Below, piece after piece: positions 1-13,278 of a stretch of DNA of 15,705 nt. How positions within the stretch are numbered: the stretch's first letter is position 1; every line of letters starts with the position of its first letter. A model generated the notes under the pieces. It saw only the letters and a program-made list of their open reading frames with translations. It was not told the origin of the DNA and ran no database searches. A program made the translations under genes and the position numbers. This stretch comes from Nitrospinota bacterium. GTDB taxonomy: Bacteria; UBA8248; JACPRG01. Where the stretch lies: NCBI GenBank assembly GCA_030740135.1, contig JASLXW010000034.1, positions 1 through 15,705 of the forward strand. Reading direction: 5' to 3'.

Positions 1-82
1 CATGGAAGAGAAGATGCGTTTCGCGATTCGTGAGGGCGGACGCACCGTGGGCGCTGGTACAGTTGTTAAGATTCTTGAATAG
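1..82 (+). CDS. tuf: Elongation factor Tu, C-terminal end (partial, 5' end outside window)
   Basis: The reading frame enters the window in mid-gene and ends at a TAG at 80-82. The visible 26 residues include RFAIREGGRTVGAG and end in KILE. This is the conserved C-terminus of EF-Tu domain III, the GTPase that delivers aminoacyl-tRNA to the ribosome. Only the last domain-III strands are visible, so nothing can be said about the GTPase domain. The codons here (CGT, GGT, GTT, ATT, CTT) are richer in T-ending forms than those of the downstream ribosomal and polymerase genes. An intrinsic terminator follows 17 bases after the stop. A second tuf gene starts at 15489, so this genome carries at least two copies, the usual arrangement in many diderm bacteria. 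Confidence 0.96.
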   Translation, partial: MEEKMRFAIREGGRTVGAGTVVKILE

Positions 83-99
83 GCGCAGACGTGACTCTG

Positions 100-126
100 A
101 GGCCCGGTGGCGACGCCGGGCCTTTT
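100..126 (+). terminator. Rho-independent terminator after tuf
   Basis: GGCCCGG (101-107) pairs perfectly with CCGGGCC (116-122) around an 8-base loop. A100 can also pair with T123, and a short T run (123-126) follows. Position and shape fit an intrinsic terminator for the upstream tuf transcript. The T run is short, so termination may be partial, with some readthrough into tRNA-Trp and secE. Confidence 0.8.
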
Positions 127-217
127 CACACCTGTGCTGCTGAACGAGGTTTTCTGGCCGGCGGCAACGCAGGTCCGGTGGGGCATGATCAGGGGCTTTA
201 GCTCGTAGGCTGCCAAG

Positions 218-294
218 AGGTCAGTAGCTCAATTTGGCAGAGCATCGGTCTCCAAAACCGAGGGTTGGGGGTTCGAATCCCTCCTGGCCTGCCA
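218..294 (+). tRNA. trnW: tRNA-Trp (anticodon CCA)
   Basis: A complete cloverleaf can be folded. The 7-bp acceptor stem is 218-224 with 284-290, including one G-U pair. The D stem is GCTC/GAGC (227-230 with 240-243). The anticodon stem is TCGGT/ACCGA (245-249 with 257-261), with the 7-base loop CTCCAAA and anticodon CCA at 252-254. A 5-base variable loop follows. The T stem is 267-271 with 279-283, around TTCGAAT. The discriminator base is G291, typical of bacterial tRNA-Trp, and the CCA tail (292-294) is encoded. The tRNA lies 36 bases upstream of secE. A tRNA-Trp just ahead of secE-nusG is a widely conserved bacterial arrangement. The usual rpmG gene is not between tuf and this tRNA. Confidence 0.97.
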
Positions 295-330
295 TTCCTG
301 ATTTATCCGGATCATGGGCCCTGCGGGAAT

Positions 331-534
331 ATGGAAAAGATCTCCGGTTTCTATAAACAGTCGATCGATTTCCTTCGGGACGTTCGGTCCGAGGTGAAAA
401 AGGTCACCTGGCCGACCCGAAAGGAAACGCTTGCCTCAACGGGGGTCGTGGTTATCGCCGTTCTGATCGTCGCGATTTATTTGGGTCTCGTCGATCTGGG
501 ATTTTCGAAACTGGTGGGAAGCATCATTAGATGA
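331..534 (+). CDS. secE: Preprotein translocase subunit SecE
   Basis: SecE is the small membrane subunit that clamps SecY in the SecYEG channel, through which SecA or the ribosome pushes proteins across the inner membrane. The product is 67 residues, the short single-span form, rather than the three-span form of E. coli. Residues 14-33 form the conserved amphipathic helix with the signature EVKKVTWPTRKET (21-33). Residues about 36-54 are one hydrophobic transmembrane segment. The start is ATG 331, because the longer upstream frame would run back into the tRNA gene. Only a weak GGGAAT precedes it. The TGA stop overlaps the nusG ATG by four bases (531-534), so the two are translationally coupled, as is common for secE-nusG. 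Confidence 0.96.
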   Translation: MEKISGFYKQSIDFLRDVRSEVKKVTWPTRKETLASTGVVVIAVLIVAIYLGLVDLGFSKLVGSIIR

Positions 535-1460
535 TTCAGGAGCCCACGACCCCGGAAACGGATCAAGAAGCCGCCGACAGCCCGGACGCGCCGGCGCCTG
601 CCGAGGCGGAGGCCGGGCGGTCCGATGAAGTCGTTGCGGAGGCCGCGGCGCAACCCGCTGACCCCCCGGCGGCTGAGGAAGCCGAAGCGCCCGCGCCCGT
701 TGCGGAGGCCGCCGATTTCGCGGACGCGCCAGCCGAAGGGCCCGCGGATCCAGTGGAAGGCGGTGAATCTCCTGAAGTCGTCGCGGAGGCCGCGGCGCAA
801 CCCGTCGACCCCCCGGCGGCTGAGGAAGCCGAAGGGCCCGCGGATCCGGTGGAAGGCGCGGAATCCCCCGAGGCGGACGCGGAGGAAGCCGCCGCGGACG
901 GGGCGACCGAAGAACCGGCGGTCGTCGACGACCCCGACAAGAAATGGTACGTCATCCACACCTATTCGGGGTATGAGTCCAAGGTGAAGGCCGCGCTCGA
1001 GGAGCGCCTTCAGGCGTCCCCCCTGATGGATCTGTTCGGCGCGATCCTCGTCCCGACCGAGGATGTGGTGGAGATGCGAGGCGGCCGGCGGAGGGTGTCT
1101 ACGCGCAAATATTTCCCCGGCTACATCCTGATCCAGATGACGATGAACACCGACACCTGGTACCTCATCAAGAACACGCCGAAGGTGACGGGGTTTCTGG
1201 GGGCGACGAACGCCCCCACCCCCCTGGGCGAGCCGGAAGTCCAGAAGCTCCTGGGGCAGATGCGGGGCGAACAGACCGCCAAGCCGAAGGTGGGGTTCGA
1301 GGAGGGCGAGAATGTCCGTGTGGTCGACGGCCCCTTCGTCAACTTCTCGGGGATCGTCGAGGCGGTCAACCACGAACGGGGGAAGGTTCGGATCATGGTC
1401 ACCATTTTCGGGCGGCCGACGCCGGTGGAGCTGGAATTTCTCCAGGTGGAAAAGGTCTGA
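531..1460 (+). CDS. nusG: Transcription termination/antitermination factor NusG with long acidic N-terminal extension
   Basis: NusG binds RNA polymerase through its NGN domain. Through its KOW domain it contacts Rho or ribosomal protein S10, linking transcription to termination or translation. The product is 309 residues, against about 180 for a typical NusG. The NGN domain starts near residue 137 (KKWYVIHTYSGYESKV) and continues through the KYFPGYILIQ and NTPKVTGFLG motifs. The KOW domain is residues about 256-309, with VRVVDGPFVNFSG. Residues 1-136 are an extension rich in Ala, Glu, Pro and Asp: I count 41 acidic residues and one basic (R30). It contains duplicated segments (33-55 and 82-104). 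The ATG at 531 overlaps the secE stop, and no ATG, or GTG with a ribosome site, lies close to the NGN domain, so the extension is probably translated. Acidic N-terminal tails on NusG are known in Actinobacteria. The function here is unknown. Confidence 0.96.
   Translation: MIQEPTTPETDQEAADSPDAPAPAEAEAGRSDEVVAEAAAQPADPPAAEEAEAPAPVAEAADFADAPAEGPADPVEGGESPEVVAEAAAQPVDPPAAEEAEGPADPVEGAESPEADAEEAAADGATEEPAVVDDPDKKWYVIHTYSGYESKVKAALEERLQASPLMDLFGAILVPTEDVVEMRGGRRRVSTRKYFPGYILIQMTMNTDTWYLIKNTPKVTGFLGATNAPTPLGEPEVQKLLGQMRGEQTAKPKVGFEEGENVRVVDGPFVNFSGIVEAVNHERGKVRIMVTIFGRPTPVELEFLQVEKV
627..695 (+). repeat. nusG internal repeat unit A, copy 1
   Basis: This 69-base segment encodes residues 33-55 of NusG (EVVAEAAAQPADPPAAEEAE and on). 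It matches 774-842 at about 65 of 69 positions, with a spacing of 147 bases (49 codons). The near identity at DNA level, including synonymous positions, indicates a fairly recent in-frame duplication rather than only low-complexity protein composition. Confidence 0.85.
732..776 (+). repeat. nusG internal repeat unit B, copy 1
   Basis: This 45-base segment encodes EGPADPVEGGESPE within NusG. It matches 828-872 at about 39 of 45 positions, with a spacing of 96 bases (32 codons). In copy 1 the A and B units are separated by about 51 extra bases (17 codons) that are missing in copy 2. Confidence 0.8.
774..842 (+). repeat. nusG internal repeat unit A, copy 2
   Basis: Second copy of unit A, encoding residues 82-104 of NusG (EVVAEAAAQPVDPPAAEEAE and on). 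It differs from 627-695 at four bases and overlaps the beginning of B copy 2, so A and B together look like one duplicated unit of about 99 bases. Confidence 0.85.
828..872 (+). repeat. nusG internal repeat unit B, copy 2
   Basis: Second copy of unit B, encoding EGPADPVEGAESPE. Most differences from 732-776 fall at the downstream end. Confidence 0.8.
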
Positions 1461-1464
1461 CGTC

Positions 1465-1480
1465 CGGAGGCCCGCCTCCG
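1465..1480 (+). other. GC hairpin in the nusG-rplK spacer
   Basis: CGGAGG (1465-1470) pairs with CCTCCG (1475-1480) around a CCCG tetraloop, five bases after the nusG stop. No T run follows, so it is not a classical terminator. In other bacteria the mRNA just ahead of rplK carries the L1 autoregulatory site. This hairpin could be part of such a site or a processing signal, but I cannot confirm the L1-specific loop. Confidence 0.4.
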
Positions 1481-1502
1481 CGCGCATGGTGAAGGAACCG
1501 AC

Positions 1503-1928
1503 ATGGCCAAGCAAGTCGCAACGTCCCTGAAGCTTCAGGTCCCCGCCGGGCAGGCCTCTCCCTCGCCTCCGGTGGGTCCGGCGCTGGGGCAGCACGGCGT
1601 GAACATCATGGAGTTCTGCAAGTCATTCAACGCCCAGACCCAGGGGCAGGAAGGCACGATCATCCCGGTGGTCTTGACGGTTTACGCCGACCGGTCCTTC
1701 TCGTTCGTGACCAAGTCGCCGCCGGCCTCCATCCTGTTGAAGCAGGCGGCCGGCATCGTGAAGGGATCGGGCGAGCCCCACCGGGAAAAAGTGGGCCAGG
1801 TCAGCCGTGAGCAGGTCCGGCAAATCGCCGAGCGGAAGCGGGAGGACCTGAACGCGGGCGACGTGGAAGCGGCGATGCGGATCATCGAAGGGACCGCCCG
1901 CAGCATGGGCATCACGGTGGAGAGCTGA
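1503..1928 (+). CDS. rplK: 50S ribosomal protein L11
   Basis: L11 forms the base of the L7/L12 stalk with 23S rRNA helices 43-44 and takes part in the GTPase-factor cycle and the stringent response. The product is 141 residues, the normal length. The N-terminal domain has the proline-rich segment [16 protein letters not shown] (19-34), around which thiostrepton binds in other bacteria. The C-terminal RNA-binding domain ends in [15 protein letters not shown]. The start is ATG 1503, preceded by GAAGGA at 1491-1496. An ATG at 1486 is out of frame. The N-terminal AKQ context fits a substrate of the methyltransferase PrmA, which is family knowledge and not visible here. rplA follows after five bases. 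Confidence 0.98.
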   Translation: MAKQVATSLKLQVPAGQASPSPPVGPALGQHGVNIMEFCKSFNAQTQGQEGTIIPVVLTVYADRSFSFVTKSPPASILLKQAAGIVKGSGEPHREKVGQVSREQVRQIAERKREDLNAGDVEAAMRIIEGTARSMGITVES

Positions 1929-1933
1929 GCGAG

Positions 1934-2638
1934 ATGGCAAACCCGGGGAAACGTTATTCCGCGGCCGTCGGGAAGATCGACCGGTCGAAGCGGTATGAGC
2001 TGGCCGAGGCCCTGGAGCTGGCGCGGTCGACGGCGGGCGCGAAGTTCAGCGAGACCGTCGAGGTCGCCGTGAGGCTGGGGGTCGACCCCCGGAAGTCGGA
2101 CCAGATGGTCCGCGGCAGCGTCGTCCTCCCCCGGGGACTCGGCAAGTCCGTCCGGGTCCTGGCCTTCGCGAAGGGGGAGAAAGAAAAGGAGGCCCGCGAC
2201 GCGGGGGCCGACCATGTCGGAGGCGAGGCCCTGGCGGCGCGGATCGGGGAAGGCTGGCTGGAGTTCGAGAGCGTGGTCGCCACCCCCGACATGATGGCCG
2301 TCGTCGGGAAGCTGGGGAAGGTCCTGGGCCCCCGCGGCCTGATGCCCAACCCCAAGTCGGGGTCGGTGTCCTTCGATGTCGCGCGGATGGTGCGGGACGC
2401 CAAGGCCGGCAAGGTCGATTTTCGCGTCGACAAGGCGGGCATCGTTCACGCGCCGCTCGGGAAGACCGATTTCGATGCGGGTGCCCTGCTCGAGAACGCC
2501 GGGGCCTTGTTGGAGTCGATTCAGCGCCTCAGGCCCGCTTCGGCCAAGGGCGCGTACATCCGGAGCGTGTCGATCTCGACCACCATGGGTCCGGGAATCA
2601 AGGTGGACCACCAGGCGGTGGCGGTGGCCTACCGATAA
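1934..2638 (+). CDS. rplA: 50S ribosomal protein L1
   Basis: L1 forms the mobile L1 stalk that moves deacylated tRNA out of the E site. In many bacteria it also represses its own operon by binding the rplK leader mRNA. The product is 234 residues, the normal length. The RNA-binding signature lies at about residues 116-141: ATPDMM, then [11 protein letters not shown] (131-141). The end, [11 protein letters not shown] and on, is also typical. It starts five bases after rplK, and the purine-rich end of rplK (GAGCTGAGCGAG) serves as its ribosome-binding region, implying coupled translation. The stop is only 27 bases before rplJ, so the L11-L1 and L10-L12 pairs appear to form one transcription unit. 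Confidence 0.98.
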   Translation: MANPGKRYSAAVGKIDRSKRYELAEALELARSTAGAKFSETVEVAVRLGVDPRKSDQMVRGSVVLPRGLGKSVRVLAFAKGEKEKEARDAGADHVGGEALAARIGEGWLEFESVVATPDMMAVVGKLGKVLGPRGLMPNPKSGSVSFDVARMVRDAKAGKVDFRVDKAGIVHAPLGKTDFDAGALLENAGALLESIQRLRPASAKGAYIRSVSISTTMGPGIKVDHQAVAVAYR

Positions 2639-2649
2639 CGTCCGAACCC

Positions 2650-2657
2650 GGGAGGGA
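2650..2657 (+). promoter_or_regulatory. Ribosome-binding site that fixes the GTG start of rplJ
   Basis: GGGAGGGA lies about eight bases before GTG 2666. No in-frame ATG gives a better fit with the L10 N-terminus, so this site supports the GTG start. Confidence 0.75.
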
Positions 2658-2665
2658 GCAACGCG

Positions 2666-3187
2666 GTGGCGACAGCGGTCAAAGAGAAAAAGGTGGCGGA
2701 GATTCGGGAGCGTTTCGAGAACGCCCGGGGCGCCATCCTGGCGGACTTCCGGGGCTTGAACGTTTCGGAGATCACCGAGCTGCGGCGGACGCTGAAGGCG
2801 AATCAGGCCGAGATGCGGGTGGTCAAGAACCGACTGGTCCGCCTGGCGGTTCGGGAAACGCCCTTCTCGATTTTGGAGAAGGAGTTCCAGGGTCCGACCG
2901 CCGTGACGTTCTGCGATGGGGAGATGATAGAGCCGGCCCGCGAGTTGTCGAAGTTCGCCGCTGCCCATCCGGCCTTGGAGATCAAGTGCGGGGTGTTCGA
3001 CGGCGACCTGATCGACGGGTCGGAGGTGGAGCGGATTGCGAAGCTGCCCCCCCGCGAGGTTTTGCTGGCCCAGTTGTTCGGGACCCTCCAGGGCCCCATC
3101 ACGGGGCTGGTCCGGGCGCTGAACGGGGTGTTGGTCAATTTGGTTGTGAAGCTCTCGGCCATCCGGGATCAAAAGAGCGGATCCTAA
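2666..3187 (+). CDS. rplJ: 50S ribosomal protein L10
   Basis: L10 anchors the L7/L12 dimers to the ribosome, next to L11. The L10-L12 complex usually represses its own mRNA. The product is 173 residues, as expected. The N-terminal rRNA-binding domain contains [20 protein letters not shown] and [11 protein letters not shown]. The C-terminal helix, from about residue 132 to the end, is the segment that carries L12 dimers in known structures. The gene starts with GTG, supported by a GGGAGGGA site. The spacer from rplA is only 27 bases, which leaves little room for the long folded L10 leader found in E. coli and B. subtilis. The end is Ser-Gly-Ser rich and unremarkable. Confidence 0.98.
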   Translation: MATAVKEKKVAEIRERFENARGAILADFRGLNVSEITELRRTLKANQAEMRVVKNRLVRLAVRETPFSILEKEFQGPTAVTFCDGEMIEPARELSKFAAAHPALEIKCGVFDGDLIDGSEVERIAKLPPREVLLAQLFGTLQGPITGLVRALNGVLVNLVVKLSAIRDQKSGS

Positions 3188-3242
3188 CGGCCGGGGAAAG
3201 TGGTCCGGCGGAGGCCGGTCGCTGGACAACGGAGAAAGACTG

Positions 3243-3629
3243 ATGAGCACAATCACGCAAGAAGACCTCATGTCCCATATCGAAAGCATGTCGGTTCTGG
3301 AGCTGGCCGATCTCGTCAAGGCCCTGGAGGAAAAGTTCGGGGTGTCCGCGGCCGGGATGATGATGGCCGCCGCGCCCGCCGCCGGGGGCGGAGGCGAGGC
3401 CGAGGCCGAAGCCGAGCAGACAGAGTTCAAGGTGACCCTGACGAACGTCGGCCAACAGAAGATCGCCGTCATCAAGGCCGTCCGGGCCCTGACGGGTCTG
3501 GGGCTCAAAGAGGCCAAGGAGGTGGTGGACGGGGCGCCCCGGGTGGTGAAGGAGGGGATTCCGAAAGAGGAGGCCGACGGGGTCCTCAAAGAGCTGACCG
3601 ATGCCGGCGCGGAGGCGGAGATCGGCTGA
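3243..3629 (+). CDS. rplL: 50S ribosomal protein L7/L12
   Basis: L7/L12 is the multicopy flexible stalk protein that recruits and activates translational GTPases. The product is 128 residues. Residues 1-36 are the dimerisation domain ([18 protein letters not shown]). Residues 42-59 are a flexible Ala/Gly/Glu hinge preceded by three methionines (39-41). Residues about 60-128 are the factor-binding domain, with the conserved [19 protein letters not shown]. The strong site GGAGAAAG (3231-3238) precedes ATG 3243, which fits the need for several L12 copies per L10. The 55-base spacer also holds a small hairpin (3205-3209 with 3214-3218) of unknown importance. The C-terminus ends in EAEIG rather than the common LK ending. 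Confidence 0.98.
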   Translation: MSTITQEDLMSHIESMSVLELADLVKALEEKFGVSAAGMMMAAAPAAGGGGEAEAEAEQTEFKVTLTNVGQQKIAVIKAVRALTGLGLKEAKEVVDGAPRVVKEGIPKEEADGVLKELTDAGAEAEIG

Positions 3630-3656
3630 TCGCGCGTCACAGCGGTTTTTCGTCCG

Positions 3657-3679
3657 GGCCCGGGCAGGGCCTTTGTCTT
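3657..3679 (+). terminator. Possible attenuator between rplL and rpoB
   Basis: GGCCC (3657-3661) pairs with GGGCC (3667-3671) around a 5-base loop and is followed by TTTGTCTT. This is a short, terminator-like hairpin in the 74-base spacer. In E. coli a partial terminator in the same place lowers polymerase expression relative to ribosomal proteins. A similar role here is inference, because the stem is only five pairs. Confidence 0.4.
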
Positions 3680-3703
3680 CTGGTCCCGAAATAGGGGTGG
3701 AGA

Positions 3704-7819
<4,116 letters not shown>

Positions 7820-7843
7820 GGTCCGGGAAACCACAAGTCCACC

Positions 7844-7851
7844 AAAGGAGG
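7844..7851 (+). promoter_or_regulatory. Ribosome-binding site that fixes the TTG start of rpoC
   Basis: AAAGGAGG is close to a perfect Shine-Dalgarno sequence and lies seven bases before TTG 7859. The residues read from that TTG match the conserved RpoC N-terminus, and no ATG is in a suitable place. The strong site probably makes up for the weak start codon. Confidence 0.85.
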
Positions 7852-7858
7852 ACTGGCG

Positions 7859-12073
<4,215 letters not shown>

Positions 12074-12103
12074 GTTTCGCTCGGATTGTATTGATCCCGC
12101 GGT

Positions 12104-12118
12104 CATCCGCCCCGGATG
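12104..12118 (+). terminator. Hairpin after rpoC, possible weak terminator or processing site
   Basis: CATCCG (12104-12109) pairs with CGGATG (12113-12118) around CCC, 30 bases after the rpoC stop. A smaller GCCG/CGGC hairpin follows at 12123-12136. Neither is followed by a T run, so a classical intrinsic terminator is not supported. They may be 3'-end or processing structures. Confidence 0.3.
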
Positions 12119-12143
12119 GATGGCCGGTTCTTCGGCGAAGGGC

Positions 12144-12171
12144 TTGACACTGGCCTTTAAAGTGTTAGATT
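12144..12171 (+). promoter_or_regulatory. Sigma-70-type promoter of the str operon
   Basis: A perfect -35 box TTGACA (12144-12149) is followed by a 16-base spacer and a -10-like TAGATT (12166-12171, four of six matches to TATAAT). The sequence around it is locally AT-rich in a GC-rich window. Transcription would start near 12178, giving a leader of about 75 bases before rpsL. The position, between rpoC and rpsL, is where a str operon promoter is expected. Confidence 0.7.
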
Positions 12172-12172
12172 A

Positions 12173-12197
12173 GGAAGGATTTAATTATAGTCCTTCC
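12173..12197 (+). promoter_or_regulatory. Inverted repeat overlapping the predicted str transcription start
   Basis: GGAAGGA (12173-12179) and TCCTTCC (12191-12197) form a perfect 7-bp inverted repeat with an 11-base AT-rich centre. The left arm lies between the -10 box and the predicted start, so most of it would not be in the RNA. The repeat may therefore act as a DNA operator rather than an RNA hairpin. No binding protein can be named. Confidence 0.4.
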
Positions 12198-12237
12198 GGC
12201 CGCGCGGCGAAGTGTGTTCGTGCGGCCGGATCGTTTT
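12196..12237 (+). terminator. Leader hairpin with T run, possible attenuator of the str operon
   Basis: CCGGCCGC (12196-12203) pairs perfectly with GCGGCCGG (12222-12229) across an 18-base loop. ATCGTTTTC follows, so this has the shape of an intrinsic terminator in the rpsL leader, ending just before the rpsL ribosome site. It could reduce readthrough or respond to a regulator; this is inference. Confidence 0.4.
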
Positions 12238-12241
12238 CTGT

Positions 12242-12246
12242 GGAGG
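12242..12246 (+). promoter_or_regulatory. Ribosome-binding site that fixes the TTG start of rpsL
   Basis: GGAGG lies eight bases before TTG 12255. An in-frame GTG at 12240 would overlap this site and add five residues that S12 proteins lack, so the TTG is preferred. Confidence 0.8.
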
Positions 12247-12254
12247 GCGTCGTT

Positions 12255-12629
12255 TTGCCGACCGTCAATCAGTTGGTGCGCAAGGGCCGGCGGAAGGCCA
12301 AATCGAAGACCAAGAGCCCGGCGTTGCGGCAGTGCCCGCAGCGGCGGGGCGTCTGTTTGCGGGTTTACACATCGACCCCCAAGAAGCCGAACTCGGCTCT
12401 ACGGAAAGTGACGAGGGTCCGTCTGACCAACGGGATGGAGGTCACCACGTATATCCCGGGCGTCGGACATAACCTTCAGGAACACGCCATTGTCCTTATC
12501 CGGGGTGGGCGGGTGAAAGACCTTCCCGGCGTCCGGTACCACGTCATTCGGGGCGTCTTGGACACCGTAGGTGTGGAAGGTCGCCGGCAAAGCCGGTCGA
12601 AGTACGGAGCCAAACGCCCGAAGGCCTAA
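12255..12629 (+). CDS. rpsL: 30S ribosomal protein S12
   Basis: S12 sits at the decoding centre and controls accuracy. The product is 124 residues, exactly the E. coli length, and starts [10 protein letters not shown]. The decoding loop [12 protein letters not shown] has K43, and [11 protein letters not shown] has K88 and D89. These two lysines are the wild-type streptomycin-sensitive residues, and D89 is the position that RimO modifies in other bacteria. The end, [12 protein letters not shown], is typical. The start is TTG, which is unusual for such a highly expressed protein. It is the first gene of the str operon, with its own promoter and leader upstream. A 156-base structured spacer separates it from rpsG. 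Confidence 0.98.
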   Translation: MPTVNQLVRKGRRKAKSKTKSPALRQCPQRRGVCLRVYTSTPKKPNSALRKVTRVRLTNGMEVTTYIPGVGHNLQEHAIVLIRGGRVKDLPGVRYHVIRGVLDTVGVEGRRQSRSKYGAKRPKA

Positions 12630-12636
12630 AACCCCC

Positions 12637-12660
12637 GGGGGCGAGGCGCCTTCTTTTTGT
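12637..12660 (+). terminator. Terminator-like hairpin after rpsL
   Basis: GGCG (12640-12643) pairs with CGCC (12647-12650) around AGG. The stem can be extended outward by G-U and G-C pairs to 12637 and 12653. TTTTT follows at 12654-12658. It lies eight bases after the rpsL stop and could cause partial termination before rpsG and fusA. Confidence 0.45.
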
Positions 12661-12695
12661 TCCCCGGCAGGCGTGAATGAAGATGGCGGATTGCG

Positions 12696-12762
12696 CGGCG
12701 GGGAAGTGTCCCACCGCCGAGCAAAGGGGTTGTCTATTTCGGCGGCGCCGACCCGATCGGCG
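12696..12762 (+). promoter_or_regulatory. Two stem-loops before rpsG, candidate S7 autoregulatory region
   Basis: Hairpin one is CGGCGG-GGA (12696-12704) with TCC-CA-CCGCCG (12709-12719), a 6+3 bp stem with a CA bulge. Hairpin two is CGCCGA (12746-12751) with TCGGCG (12757-12762) around a 5-base loop. They fill most of the spacer ahead of the rpsG ribosome site. In E. coli, S7 represses the str operon by binding the rpsL-rpsG spacer. A similar use here is inferred from position only. Confidence 0.4.
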
Positions 12763-12785
12763 ACCCCGGCTGGAAAGGATGAACG

Positions 12786-13256
12786 ATGCCGCGGCGGGAA
12801 ATCACAGGCGAGAGAAAAATCGTACCGGATCCCAAGTATGGGGACCGGCTGGTGGCGAAGTTTATCAACAACCTGATGTGGAAAGGCAAGAGGAACCGGG
12901 CCGAGCGGATCATGTATCAGGCCTTCGATATCATCGAGGAGAAGACCCGGGACAATCCTCTGAAGGTCTTCAAGCGGGCGGTGGACAACGTGAAGCCGCA
13001 CTTGGAGGTCCGCTCCCGCAGGGTCGGGGGCTCCACGTATCAGATCCCGATCGAGGTGCGGCCGAGCCGGAAAACGGCCCTCAGCTTCCGTTGGCTCATC
13101 TCCTTGGCGCGGGACCGAAAAGAGCGGACGATGCAGGAGCGGCTGGCCGCCGAGTTGTTGGACGCCTCGAATAACACCGGGGCCGCCATCAAGAAGAAAG
13201 ACGACACACACCGGATGGCAGAGGCGAACAAGGCCTTTGCCCACTATCGGTGGTAG
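12786..13256 (+). CDS. rpsG: 30S ribosomal protein S7
   Basis: S7 starts assembly of the 30S head and contacts mRNA and tRNA at the E site. The product is 156 residues, the usual bacterial length. It begins [20 protein letters not shown] and has the conserved segments [12 protein letters not shown] and [20 protein letters not shown]. It ends FAHYRW, as S7 proteins commonly do. ATG 12786 has GGAAAGGA at 12772-12779. fusA follows after 22 bases. S7 is the known translational repressor of the str operon in E. coli, and the structured region just upstream would be its natural target here. Confidence 0.98.
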   Translation: MPRREITGERKIVPDPKYGDRLVAKFINNLMWKGKRNRAERIMYQAFDIIEEKTRDNPLKVFKRAVDNVKPHLEVRSRRVGGSTYQIPIEVRPSRKTALSFRWLISLARDRKERTMQERLAAELLDASNNTGAAIKKKDDTHRMAEANKAFAHYRW

Positions 13257-13278
13257 CGATGAAGGCGGGGTTTAACCG

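Noticed and set aside
191..216. A possible tRNA remnant upstream of tRNA-Trp (TAGCTC and GGCTGCCA look like tRNA parts)
   Set aside because: The similarity is limited to a few bases, with no foldable stems or anticodon.
265..330. A longer N-terminus for SecE starting at 265
   Set aside because: It would begin within tRNA-Trp, and the residues before ATG 331 do not resemble SecE.
563..987. Alternate-frame open frames within the nusG extension on both strands
   Set aside because: They arise from repetitive GC-rich DNA. Their products are Ser/Ala- or Arg/Pro-only sequences, and the secE-overlapping NusG frame explains the region.
12240..12254. A GTG start for rpsL five codons upstream
   Set aside because: It overlaps the GGAGG ribosome site and adds residues not found in S12.
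12677..13174. A possible small gene starting with ATG in the rpsL-rpsG spacer and reading MKMADCAAGK and on
   Set aside because: It runs in another frame through most of rpsG, has no clear ribosome site, and its downstream part is an Arg-rich shadow of S7.
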